This document shows positions 17,749 to 25,784 of a stretch of DNA of 64,000 nt, piece after piece. How positions within the stretch are numbered: the stretch's first letter is position 1; each line of letters starts with the position of its first letter. The DNA is from Phormidium tenue FACHB-886 (GTDB lineage Bacteria > Cyanobacteriota > Cyanobacteriia > Elainellales > Elainellaceae), in NCBI RefSeq assembly GCF_014764505.1, contig NZ_JACXWX010000004.1:62001-126000 (forward strand), read 5' to 3'. The position numbers and the translations under genes were made by a program. The notes under the pieces were generated by a model, which was not told where the DNA came from, did no database searches, and was given only the letters and a program-made list of their open reading frames with translations.

Positions 17749-18195
17749 CTATCGCTTCAGGCTCAACAGTTCCTCCAGCGCGGCCAGCAGCTTAATTCTG
17801 AGAGAAAGAATTTTTGATTCAGGATCAAGTACAAACTGCCAAGCTACGTTGACTCCAAACATTGCCGTTAATACTTTACCCCCTACTTTGTATTCAGTGT
17901 TGCCATTATCAAGAACCTGAAATGTTTCTTGCTGAGGTAACGCTTTCATCCCCTTTGCTTCCTTCTGCAGGTAACCTGCGATTGCCTCACACCCCACGAG
18001 GGCATCCTCAAAGGGGGGATATAAAGCTCCTTCGGCTGCAAATAGACTGGCAGTAGCCTGAAAGTTTTGATCGTTAAAAGTTTCAAAATAACGCCGAATC
18101 ACTGGCTCAGAAACTGTTAGCTCAGAGCGCTCAACGCTTGCGCTCGAATCGAGCTGAAGTTCTTCTAAATTCTTGCTGGCTGTTGAATAATTCAT
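17749..18195 (-). CDS. OCP C-terminal domain homologue (CTDH), NTF2-like carotenoid carrier
   Basis: This NTF2-fold protein of about 148 residues aligns with the regulatory C-terminal domain of the orange carotenoid protein. RRYFETFNDQNF matches the OCP segment with the carotenoid-contacting Tyr, GALYPPFEDALVG matches GALQPPFQRPIVG, and NVAWQFVLDPESKI matches the segment with the contacting Trp. The OCP N-terminal helical domain is absent. Such CTDHs bind ketocarotenoid as homodimers and pass it to apo-OCP or helical carotenoid proteins. A single Cys follows the conserved VG (residue 69 from 18195); some CTDHs use a cysteine for redox-linked dimerisation. Starts at 18195 (MNYS), 18204 (MQSM) or further upstream are possible. 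No OCP or HCP gene lies in the window. Confidence 0.85.
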   Translation of the reverse strand: MNYSTASKNLEELQLDSSASVERSELTVSEPVIRRYFETFNDQNFQATASLFAAEGALYPPFEDALVGCEAIAGYLQKEAKGMKALPQQETFQVLDNGNTEYKVGGKVLTAMFGVNVAWQFVLDPESKILSLRIKLLAALEELLSLKR

Positions 18196-18573
18196 ACTTT
18201 GCATCTCTGATTTTATGTGGCGACGAGTAGCTAAAATTTTGTCTATTGCAGGCAAGATAACAATTGCAGCGTTACAGTTCATGCACCTGTGGGAGGAGAT
18301 GAGCTTAGCCAGGAAGTTGCGATCGGCGGTGCTTTTACTGAACCCTGGGACCTCAGCTGAAATCGGTCATCTGCTTACTAATTTGGGCACACTAGCGGTA
18401 TTCGGATAGGGGACTTGCCTTCTGGCAGTTGTCAGGAGGCTTTCATTATTTTGTTGCGTTGGAGTTAGCAACTTTGCACCTCAAAGCCGTGTAAAAAAAC
18501 CTCCCTGTCGAGAACACCAGCTTTTATAATGAGGGACTGTACTGCAAAAACTCTCCAACTCCCCCTGTAGACA
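18196..18573. other. Divergent intergenic region, CTDH / miaB
   Basis: No gene is supported. A TATAAT at 18535-18540 lies about 34 bases before the miaB ATG and is a plausible -10 element, without a good -35 at the usual distance. The promoter of the CTDH gene should be in the left part. Confidence 0.45.
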
Positions 18574-19932
18574 ATGACTGACCCTCGCCGCTATCACATC
18601 ACCACTTTCGGCTGTCAGATGAACAAAGCCGACTCCGAGCGCATGGCGGGGATTTTGGAAGACATGGGACTTGAATGGACAGAAGACCCCGATCAGGCAA
18701 ATGTTCTGCTGTACAACACCTGCACTATTCGCGACAACGCTGAGCAAAAAGTTTATTCCTATTTGGGCAAGCAAGCCAAGCGCAAGCATTATCAGCCTGA
18801 CCTAACGCTGATTGTGGCGGGATGCGTTGCCCAGCAGGAAGGCGAAAGCCTGCTGCGGCGGGTGCCCGAACTCGATCTTGTGATGGGTCCGCAGCACGCA
18901 AACCGTTTGCAGGACTTGCTGGAGCAAGTGTTTAATGGCAATCAGATCGTTGCCACGGAGCCAATTCACATTGTTGAAGATATCACCAGGCCGCGCCGTG
19001 ATAGCACCGTCACTGCGTGGGTTAACGTGATCTATGGCTGCAATGAGCGCTGCACTTACTGCGTTGTGCCAGGAGTCCGGGGGGTTGAGCAATCCCGCAC
19101 TCCTGATGCAATTCGGGCTGAAATGCTAGAGCTGGGACAGCAGGGCTTTAAGGAAGTGACTCTGCTGGGGCAAAACATCGATGCTTATGGGCGGGACTTG
19201 CCTGGTGCAACGGCAGATGGTCGGCATCAGCATACGCTTACCGAGCTGCTGTATTTTGTGCATGATGTTCCTGGCGTTGAGCGTATCCGCTTTGCCACTA
19301 GCCACCCCCGCTATTTTACTGAGCGGCTGATTCGTGCCTGCAATGAGCTACCCAAGGTCTGTGAGCATTTCCATATTCCGTTCCAGTCGGGCGATAACGA
19401 AGTCCTAAAGGCAATGAGTCGCGGCTATACCCACGAAAAGTATCGTCGCATCATCGACACGATCCGCCGCTACATGCCGGATGCTGCAATCAGCGCAGAT
19501 GCGATCGTCGGTTTTCCTGGCGAAACTGAAGCGCAGTTTCAAAACACCCTTAAGCTGGTAGAAGAGATCGGCTTTGATCAGCTGAATACGGCAGCCTATT
19601 CACCTCGCCCTGGAACACCCGCTGCTCTATGGCAAAACCAGCTCAGCGAAGCTGAAAAGAGCGATCGGCTCCAGCGTTTGAATCACCTGGTATCTATCAA
19701 AGCAGCCGAGCGATCGCTACGCTATCAGGGGCGAATTGAAGAAGTGCTGGTTGAAGACCAAAACCCTAAAGATCCCACACAGGTCATGGGGCGCACGCGC
19801 GGCAATCGGCTCACCTTCTTCACAGGTGACTTTAAGCAGCTCAAAGGCAACCTGGTGAAGGTAAAAATCACTACGGCACGAGCGTTTAGCTTGACGGGTG
19901 AGGCAGTACTGCCTGTAGCCTGTTCGGTATAG
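18574..19932 (+). CDS. miaB: tRNA-2-methylthio-N6-dimethylallyladenosine synthase MiaB
   Basis: MiaB is a radical-SAM methylthiotransferase that adds the 2-methylthio group to i6A37 of tRNAs reading UNN codons. The 452 residues contain the MTTase domain with Cys14, Cys50 and Cys84 holding one 4Fe-4S cluster, and the radical-SAM motif [10 protein letters not shown] with Cys156, Cys160 and Cys163. A C-terminal TRAM domain starts near residue 375. The ATG at 18574 gives the standard start. It is followed about 200 bases later by a DUF6464 gene on the same strand. Confidence 0.95.
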   Translation: MTDPRRYHITTFGCQMNKADSERMAGILEDMGLEWTEDPDQANVLLYNTCTIRDNAEQKVYSYLGKQAKRKHYQPDLTLIVAGCVAQQEGESLLRRVPELDLVMGPQHANRLQDLLEQVFNGNQIVATEPIHIVEDITRPRRDSTVTAWVNVIYGCNERCTYCVVPGVRGVEQSRTPDAIRAEMLELGQQGFKEVTLLGQNIDAYGRDLPGATADGRHQHTLTELLYFVHDVPGVERIRFATSHPRYFTERLIRACNELPKVCEHFHIPFQSGDNEVLKAMSRGYTHEKYRRIIDTIRRYMPDAAISADAIVGFPGETEAQFQNTLKLVEEIGFDQLNTAAYSPRPGTPAALWQNQLSEAEKSDRLQRLNHLVSIKAAERSLRYQGRIEEVLVEDQNPKDPTQVMGRTRGNRLTFFTGDFKQLKGNLVKVKITTARAFSLTGEAVLPVACSV

Positions 19933-20128
19933 CTGCTGTGGCTGCGGTGATAGACAAGCCATTTCAGCCTCCGCCCTATCCGGTCTGCTGATGGCAATGC
20001 TATTCTTCATGCTAAGGTCGCGCAATCGACTGTATTGCTCGGTTTCCTGTCTATGCGGTTGGCAACAGTAGAAGCAGATTGCAATTCTCGTTGCTGCTTG
20101 TTTGGTTACTTGGGTCAGGTTACTTGTG

Positions 20129-20422
20129 ATGGTAACGCTGCTTATTCTCTTACTAGGTTTCACCCCCTTTTTGTTTTCCGTCTGGTTCATGCGGCAGGCA
20201 AACGCCAGAGCGCAAGCCCGTTTGCAGTTGGCGATCGAATCGGTTTCTACCAGAAGGCTTTCTACCTTTCGGCTCCCTCCCGAGCATCAATATGTCGAGG
20301 GAATTGGTTTCATGATTGGCGACTTGACCTGTCGGTTTAATGCTCGATCGAGCTACATTCGCTGCGCTGTGAACCCAATTGGTCCCTGCCAGACCTGTTC
20401 GCACTACCAGCCCAAAGAATAA
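20129..20422 (+). CDS. DUF6464-type small membrane-anchored protein
   Basis: The product of about 97 residues has one N-terminal hydrophobic helix (MVTLLILLLGFTPFLFSVWF) followed by a basic helix and a cysteine-rich C-terminus. The latter reads LTCRFNARSSYIRCAVNPIGPC with a final CxxC and HYQ. The CxFNA...RCAVNP pattern with four cysteines resembles the cyanobacterial DUF6464 family, of unknown function; this assignment is from memory. The cysteines could bind a metal. The start is uncertain: a TTG at 20102 would add nine residues. Confidence 0.68.
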   Translation: MVTLLILLLGFTPFLFSVWFMRQANARAQARLQLAIESVSTRRLSTFRLPPEHQYVEGIGFMIGDLTCRFNARSSYIRCAVNPIGPCQTCSHYQPKE

Positions 20423-20447
20423 AATTGGCTTACCCAAATCAGCACAA

Positions 20448-20472
20448 AGCGGCACGGCTCGGTCGTGCCGCT
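20448..20472. terminator. Hairpin between convergent genes
   Basis: AGCGGCACG at 20448-20456 pairs perfectly with CGTGCCGCT at 20464-20472. It stands between the stops of the DUF6464 gene and the convergent NTF2-like gene. There is no clear T-run, so termination strength is uncertain. Confidence 0.6.
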
Positions 20473-20511
20473 ATAGCAATTTAACCGCCAGTAGCAACTC
20501 AACAGCTCTCT

Positions 20512-21486
20512 TTAGCGGTTGGGGGGAGTGCTGCTTTGAGGAGCACCAGAAGGCGAAACCTGTAGCCGCTGCGTAATGGCAGTGATGCCATCATCTCGGA
20601 CAACGACAGCAGATACCCAGCGGCTATCCGGCGTCATAGGGGCACGCCCAACTTTGAAGATGCCGCCTGCCGAAAGCGGCTCCAGATTGACTGTGGTGGC
20701 GTTGAGGTAGCCGCTGGTGCGAATGGGTTCTTCTAGGGCCGCGCCTAACAGCAGCCGATCGCCCAAGGGTTCTCTGACAACAGCATCAAAATCAAACGCT
20801 TGTCCCGTTCTAATTTCCTGTGGCAGGCTGATATCGAGCGTAGGGGGATTGTCGCCAGACGTGAGCTGAGTGCGCTCGCTCAAAATTTCCTGCTGCACGA
20901 TCTTCTCACTTTCAAAACGCTGCCGTGAAGTGATCGTGGAAGCCAATGAAAAAGTTCTGCTGGGGGCAGCTTCCGCAGCTGGAGTTTGGCTAAGTTGGCT
21001 AGGTTGAGCTAGTTGAGGACTAGATTGCGATGCTGGCTGAACAGGTGTGGCGGCAGAGGTAATAGTCGTGGTGGTTTCAACGACGATCGCATCGCCGTCT
21101 TCCTGCCAAGAATTAATCCGGGTGCTATAGCTCAGGTTAGGGTATCGTTCCCACAAAGCTCTGAGGGCAGCCTCCATATCACGGAGCGTCAAGCCATCGG
21201 TGCTGGTGAAGGTGGGCGCATAGAAGCTCAGCAGTGCTGCTAAATCTTGCTGATTTGCAGCCGCATCAATTTGGGTGAGAGCTTGCGTAATCTGTGGCGG
21301 GGCAGCGGGAGCTGCCTGTGACGTAGATTGGGGGGCTGCCTGCGGAGCAGACTGGGCTTGGGCTTGCCCTGCTCCGCCTAGCGTTAGACCTAGCAGCAGC
21401 AGGGGTAAGCCCAGATGGCAGAGGACTAACCCAGAGCGTGAGGAAGTGGGGGCGATCGATCGCGGGGCAGAAAACCAGATACGCAT
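20512..21486 (-). CDS. Exported NTF2-like protein
   Basis: This 324-residue protein starts with a basic N-terminus and a hydrophobic signal sequence ending near AGQAQAQS (about residue 46). A Q/A/P-rich linker follows, then an NTF2/SnoaL-like domain (about 80-150, with LLSFYAPTFTSTDGLTL and LWERYPNLSY). The C-terminal half has beta-rich segments with no family I recognise. It is probably periplasmic or a lumenal or cell-envelope protein. It is transcribed divergently from murG with about 100 bases between. The function is unknown. Confidence 0.72.
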   Translation of the reverse strand: MRIWFSAPRSIAPTSSRSGLVLCHLGLPLLLLGLTLGGAGQAQAQSAPQAAPQSTSQAAPAAPPQITQALTQIDAAANQQDLAALLSFYAPTFTSTDGLTLRDMEAALRALWERYPNLSYSTRINSWQEDGDAIVVETTTTITSAATPVQPASQSSPQLAQPSQLSQTPAAEAAPSRTFSLASTITSRQRFESEKIVQQEILSERTQLTSGDNPPTLDISLPQEIRTGQAFDFDAVVREPLGDRLLLGAALEEPIRTSGYLNATTVNLEPLSAGGIFKVGRAPMTPDSRWVSAVVVRDDGITAITQRLQVSPSGAPQSSTPPNR

Positions 21487-21600
21487 AACAAAAGGTGAAC
21501 TAGAAGTGAGCTAGGCTAGTTTGTCCTCTATCGTAGTCCAAAGTTCAAACACTACAGGATAAAATCAGTGAACTTCTGCGGGAAAGTTGTGCTTAAATCA

Positions 21601-21630
21601 ATGCCTAGCCGTCCAATGCCTAGCCGTCGA
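21601..21630 (+). repeat. Two tandem 15-bp copies just before murG
   Basis: ATGCCTAGCCGTCCA at 21601-21615 is followed directly by ATGCCTAGCCGTCGA at 21616-21630, differing at one base. The copies end ten bases before the GTG chosen as the murG start. Confidence 0.9.
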
Positions 21631-21640
21631 GGAACAGCCA

Positions 21641-22729
21641 GTGAACGCATCTAACGTTTCTACATCATCAGCAAAACTGCTGATAGCTGCCAGCGGCACA
21701 GGTGGGCATCTGTTTCCAGCGTTGGCAACTGCCGAACAGCTTGCAGAGTATCAGATCGAATGGCTCGGCGTTCCTAATCGGCTGGAGACACAGCTTGTCG
21801 ATCGCTATCCGCTCCATACGATTGCGGTTGAGGGCTTTCAGCAGCGGTTCGGTATTGGGACGCTCAAAATTTTTAGCAGGCTAGCGCTGGCAACGCTGAA
21901 GGTGCGTCAGCTATTGCAGCAGGGTCAGTTTCAAGCCGTGCTGACTACGGGTGGCTACATTGCCGCACCTAGCATTTTGGCAGCGCGATCGCTCGGTTTG
22001 CCTGTGATTTTGCACGAATCGAATGTGTTGCCAGGAAAGGTGACACGCTGGCTAAGTCCATTCTGCACAGTGGTGGCGTTGGGCTTTGAGGCATCTGCAA
22101 AGTATTTGCCTAAGGCTAAGAAAACTGTGGCTGTAGGAACACCTGTGCGATCGCAGTTTCGATCGGCACTCGCAGCTCAGCCACCGCTGGATTTACCTGT
22201 TCCAGCAAATGTGCCGTTGATCGTGGTGTTTGGCGGCAGTCAGGGCGCAGTGGCGGTGAATAAGCTGGTGCGGGAGTGTGCCCCAGCTTGGCTAGAGGCA
22301 GGAGCTTGGATCGTGCATCTCACGGGTGAGAGCGATCCGGATGCCCATTGCTTTACCCACCCGCAGTATCTCAGCCTGCCGTTCTTCAACGATATGGCGG
22401 CGTTGCTCCATCGGGCTGATTTAGCCATCAGCAGAGCTGGGGCAGGTAGCCTTACAGAGCTAGCGATCGCCCAAACGCCAGCAGTCCTGATCCCCTATCC
22501 TTATGCTGCTGAAGACCACCAAACTTACAATGCTGAGATTTTCCGGGCAGCAGGGGCAGCTTTGCTGTTCCAGCAGGCAGACCTGACACCAGAGCTGCTA
22601 CAGGATAAGGTGCTATATCTGCTGCGATCGTCTGAACAGCGTGATCGAATGGCGACAGCGATGGGGCGATTGGCGGTTGCAGATAGCGCCGAGCAGTTAG
22701 CGACGCTGGTGAGAAGCGTCATCAAGTAA
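21641..22729 (+). CDS. murG: Undecaprenyldiphospho-muramoylpentapeptide beta-N-acetylglucosaminyltransferase MurG
   Basis: MurG adds GlcNAc from UDP-GlcNAc to lipid I to make lipid II on the cytoplasmic face of the membrane. Visible motifs are ASGTGGHLFPALATA near the N-terminus, TTGGYIAAP, HESNVLPGK, FGGSQGAVAVN and the UDP-GlcNAc-binding SRAGAGSLTELAIA with PYPYAAEDHQTYNA. I chose the GTG at 21641, since GAGGA lies about seven bases upstream and it places the first Rossmann strand near residue 12. An in-frame start at 21587 would have to read through a tandem repeat and adds non-family residues. It is separate from other mur genes. Confidence 0.93.
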   Translation: MNASNVSTSSAKLLIAASGTGGHLFPALATAEQLAEYQIEWLGVPNRLETQLVDRYPLHTIAVEGFQQRFGIGTLKIFSRLALATLKVRQLLQQGQFQAVLTTGGYIAAPSILAARSLGLPVILHESNVLPGKVTRWLSPFCTVVALGFEASAKYLPKAKKTVAVGTPVRSQFRSALAAQPPLDLPVPANVPLIVVFGGSQGAVAVNKLVRECAPAWLEAGAWIVHLTGESDPDAHCFTHPQYLSLPFFNDMAALLHRADLAISRAGAGSLTELAIAQTPAVLIPYPYAAEDHQTYNAEIFRAAGAALLFQQADLTPELLQDKVLYLLRSSEQRDRMATAMGRLAVADSAEQLATLVRSVIK

Positions 22730-23189
22730 ATGGCTTAACTGCTGGGATGCCGCTGCTGAGATGCCGCTATAACGCTTCGCGCTTATAGAGCGCGCTCACA
22801 GAAGGTGTTTTTATTGTGTGTCACACTCCAGCGGGTATACAACAAAAAGACCATACTTTGCGCGATTGGAAATCGCTATATCTTCGATTTGCCGTTGGAA
22901 TGCTGTTGGCAAATCGAGTTTGGCAATTTGACAACTTGCATAGGCGCAGCAGAAGTTCTGAGTCTTAAGGGTTTGCAGAAGGTTCCGCTAGACTTACTGC
23001 CCATAGCAGATTTAAGGTTAATTAGCTCTACATATAGCGCTTCTCGTCACTACAAGCTGCCATAGATATTACACAGTATTTTCCAGTTAGCTCAGCCCTT
23101 GGGCTGTAGATCTTTTTGTCCCCGATCGGATTAACAAAACCCGATGCAGCGGGATCTTGTTGTCGCAAGGTGAGGATAAGCAGGGATCT
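22730..23189. other. Gene-poor region after murG
   Basis: No gene is supported. It holds two TATA(G/A)CGCTTC-type elements at 22768-22780 and 23033-23050. A small hairpin CAGCCC-TT-GGGCTG at 23093-23106 is followed by TAGATCTTTTT and could end a transcript on the + strand. Confidence 0.5.
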
Positions 23190-23555
23190 ATGGTTCAGTA
23201 TCCATATCTAGAGATTAAGTACAAGAAGATGTTGCCCATTCTTCTGTTGGTTGCTAGTGTTTTCAACCTGGGTCTCTCCCTCGTTGCTGGGCTAGGTCTC
23301 AATACAGTTACAGGTTTTGTTCTTTTGGTGGTTGGGATTCTGATGCTGAAGCGCCCCGTCATTGTTATTACACCAAGCGAAATCCATATGAGAAACCTAC
23401 TTGGAACGACGGGAAAGAAACACTCCTATACGCTTGATCAAATCTCACTTAGGAGTGGCAGTCTCTACGTTAACAATAAAAAAATTTTTACAACCTGGTG
23501 GGTGGATATCACCACCAACCAGCTCAGAGCATTTTTTGCACAAGACGTTGGTTAG
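23190..23555 (+). CDS. Small membrane protein with PH-like C-terminal part
   Basis: The 121-residue product has two hydrophobic helices (about residues 14-36 and 39-56). Behind them is a soluble stretch VIVITPSEIHMRNLLGTTGKKHSYTLDQI that looks like the first strands of a bacterial PH (bPH/YdbT-like) domain. I do not recognise a named family. The ATG at 23190 is preferred over an upstream start at 23157. It ends before a strong hairpin shared with cphB. Confidence 0.6.
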   Translation: MVQYPYLEIKYKKMLPILLLVASVFNLGLSLVAGLGLNTVTGFVLLVVGILMLKRPVIVITPSEIHMRNLLGTTGKKHSYTLDQISLRSGSLYVNNKKIFTTWWVDITTNQLRAFFAQDVG

Positions 23556-23582
23556 CGCAATGACAGCTGTCTTTGTTTAATT

Positions 23583-23617
23583 GGATAGTGGAGCGAATCT
23601 TGTTCGCGCCACTATCC
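23583..23617. terminator. Bidirectional terminator-like hairpin
   Basis: GGATAGTGG at 23583-23591 pairs with CCACTATCC at 23609-23617, and the stem continues inward with GCGAA/TTCGC after one mismatch. It lies between two convergent genes. Confidence 0.65.
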
Positions 23618-23677
23618 CAGCGACGCTTTTTCAGCAGCGCTTAGCCATTACTCTGTTCTGTTTAGCTTAAATGCTGG

Positions 23678-24484
23678 CTAGTTGATGATTGGCTCGCGCG
23701 TTTTTAAGTTAAATCGATAGCCCTGTGGCAGGATGTGCAGCTTTACGCCGCAGACCGCCAGCGCTTCATCTTTAAGAACACCATCGAGATTTGTGTGGGT
23801 GCTGTGTGATTCGTCTACCACAGTCACAGCTCCTTGCCCAATTACCTCTAGCTCGTCTCCGTTGACGATCACGGCAGTGTCCTCATCGATGCCAAAGCCC
23901 AAGACGGCGGGCTGTTGAACTAGGGCGGCGATCAACCGCCCTAGCCGACCCCGTTGAGCAAAGTGCTGATCGACAACCACGCCTGGTAAAAAGCCCATGC
24001 CGGGTCCCATTTCCACCACATCTGCTCGCGGATTAGTTTCAGATACACCTTCCACGATCATTACATCTGGCATCATGGCAGCGCCAGCACTTGTACCGCC
24101 TACCACTGCACCTTCTGCATACCGCTTGTGAATAGTGACATCCAATCGCGTTCCTTTAATCAATTCAATGATGCGTGCCTGATCGCCCCCTGTGAAGAAA
24201 ATACCGCTCGCCTCTTCCACGTCTTTAATTGCCGTAGGCTCATCCGCATCTTCGCGTCGCTCGGTGTCAACCACGCGTACACTTGCCACTCCCAGCCGTT
24301 CAAAGACTTTAATATAGTTGTCACCTACTTCTCTGGGCACGCTGGTTGCAGCCGTCAGCACTACAATTTTTGCTTGAGTGCCGCCCGCCCTACGCACAAA
24401 CTCTCGGAGGACGGTGCAGTCGTTTTCTCTATCCTCCGCGCCACCGATGATGACGAGTTGTCCCTGTGAATGCGTCGCTGTCAT
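23678..24484 (-). CDS. cphB: Cyanophycinase
   Basis: Cyanophycinase is a serine-type exopeptidase that cuts the storage polymer cyanophycin into beta-Asp-Arg dipeptides. The nucleophile motif GGTSAGAAMM is clear: counted from the ATG at 24484 the Ser is residue 132, the number reported for the Synechocystis enzyme. LVIIGGAEDR, FTGGDQ and GFGIDEDTAVIV are also typical. A TTG two codons upstream is a less likely start. cphA, often next to cphB, is not adjacent here, so the synthetase must be elsewhere. Confidence 0.95.
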   Translation of the reverse strand: MTATHSQGQLVIIGGAEDRENDCTVLREFVRRAGGTQAKIVVLTAATSVPREVGDNYIKVFERLGVASVRVVDTERREDADEPTAIKDVEEASGIFFTGGDQARIIELIKGTRLDVTIHKRYAEGAVVGGTSAGAAMMPDVMIVEGVSETNPRADVVEMGPGMGFLPGVVVDQHFAQRGRLGRLIAALVQQPAVLGFGIDEDTAVIVNGDELEVIGQGAVTVVDESHSTHTNLDGVLKDEALAVCGVKLHILPQGYRFNLKTREPIIN

Positions 24485-24715
24485 AACCAAAAACTTTCCT
24501 TTGTAGTGAGCCTGTTGTGAGCGTGGCTTGTTTCAGAAAGAGAATCAGCTTTAGATGCATCGCTGTCTAAGCTAATCACCCTCCCTAAAACATCACTGTA
24601 GAGGCGATCGGCTATTTCCAGGATTCACCCAAAGAATTAAATCTGAAAAGAACTAACTTTCGTAATGGATGTTACTGAAATTAGCTTCAAGGATTCGCTC
24701 GTCTCGTACAGCAGA

Positions 24716-24793
24716 ATGAAAAAGGCAGCGCTCACAGCAGTACTTGCAACAGTGGTACTTACAACAGCAGTATTTACAGAAGGACTCACTTAA
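24716..24793 (+). CDS. Possible 25-residue hydrophobic small ORF with internal repeats
   Basis: An ATG at 24716 opens MKKAALTAVLATVVLTTAVF and ends EGLT-stop. It looks like a signal sequence or a very small membrane peptide. The coding stretch is made largely of a 15-base unit repeated about three times at 24739-24783. I see no good ribosome binding site, and its end overlaps the stop of the opposite Rad52-like gene. It may be chance or a remnant. Confidence 0.25.
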   Translation: MKKAALTAVLATVVLTTAVFTEGLT

Positions 24794-25386
24794 CCCACCT
24801 GCTGCCGTTTGGCTTCCCACTCCTCCCGGCTGATTTCCCGGTTACGCTTGAGGGGCTGCCCGAAGGGTTTAGTTTGGGCCTTTGGGGAAGCAGAATTGCC
24901 ATTCGAGCTGCTGCGCGGTAGATTGCCCTGATTGCGGTGATAGAAATCGGCAGCGCGTCCGTTGCCGGCATGCTGCATATAGCGCACAAAGTCAGCTTTG
25001 GTTTTGGGGTCAGTTTGCTCATCGAGATAGCGGGCAACTCCCCAGGCTTCTGCCGCATTTTTGAAGGCATCAGCTGTTGCACGTTCAATGGGTGTACCCC
25101 TTGCCATATTCTTGCCGCTGCTGCTGAGCAGCATTATTTCGGCATTACCAACGCCTTGTTTGGAGATGCCACCGATCGTGATGGTGCAGGTAATCGTGCA
25201 GTAGTCACCAAGATAGGCAGGCGTTGAGTATGCCACTTCCCAATCCGGACAGACTTCATCAAACCGTTCGCGGATGAGCTGCCAGGGAATATAGAACCAT
25301 TTGCCCCCTCCTGGCAGCTCTCGTTCGGAATGGGCGTCTGCCGGGAACCAGGCTTTGAGTTGATCAATAATGTCTTGAATATCCAT
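24790..25386 (-). CDS. Rad52/Rad22-like DNA repair protein
   Basis: The 198-residue product resembles the single-strand annealing Rad52/Sak family: RELPGGGKWFYIPWQLIRERFDEVCPDW, then GVGNAEIM and ATADAFKNAAEAWGVARYL, where the helix after the beta sheet binds DNA in Rad52. The C-terminal 60 residues are polar and disordered. Family members anneal complementary single strands and can act in RecA-independent recombination; cyanobacteria often carry such a chromosomal copy. An in-frame ATG at 25473 would add 29 residues, and neither start has a clear ribosome binding site. It is divergent from the DUF2157 gene, with a perfect 23-bp hairpin between them. Confidence 0.75.
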   Translation of the reverse strand: MDIQDIIDQLKAWFPADAHSERELPGGGKWFYIPWQLIRERFDEVCPDWEVAYSTPAYLGDYCTITCTITIGGISKQGVGNAEIMLLSSSGKNMARGTPIERATADAFKNAAEAWGVARYLDEQTDPKTKADFVRYMQHAGNGRAADFYHRNQGNLPRSSSNGNSASPKAQTKPFGQPLKRNREISREEWEAKRQQVG

Positions 25387-25502
25387 AACGCTGTCCAGAT
25401 ATGCGCTGCTAGAAGAATCGGCTTCGCTAAACGGCAACAGGCGATCGCCGTCTCGATAAGTTGAAACCAGCATGTTTAGAGAAGAGGGATTAAGTGCTGA
25501 GT

Positions 25503-25554
25503 GACGATCGGTTGAATTGACGGATAGCTTGATCCGTCAATTCAACCGATCGTC
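25503..25554. repeat. Perfect 23-bp inverted repeat with 6-base loop
   Basis: The 23 bases at 25503-25525 (beginning GACGATCGGTTG) are exactly complementary to those at 25532-25554 (ending CAACCGATCGTC), with loop AGCTTG. There is no T-run on either side that would mark a terminator, and both flanking genes point away. It lies 30 bases upstream of the outer ATG of the Rad52-like gene. Confidence 0.95.
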
Positions 25555-25784
25555 CTGACGCAGTCAAATTTTTATGCAGTTTCGACTATCGCCAGCCAAT
25601 GATACGGTAGCTATTTTCTATTATAGTACAAACGAACTAAATCGGTAGTTCATAGCTCGCCACATCGCCGAATTTCAGTCAGATCTCACTCAAGTACCAA
25701 TCTGGGGAACTGTCCCAGCGTTGTGCTCCAGCATCGGGCTAGCTGAACTATTTTGGATCTACAGAGATCTCGCTTCAGCACGCC

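Noticed and set aside
22805-23065. 86-codon open frame after murG
   Set aside because: No ribosome binding site, no domain, and it overlaps a dispersed TATAGCGCTTC repeat; composition is unlike its neighbours.
25503-25554. Intrinsic terminator
   Set aside because: Both flanking genes start here and no T-run follows the stem on either strand.
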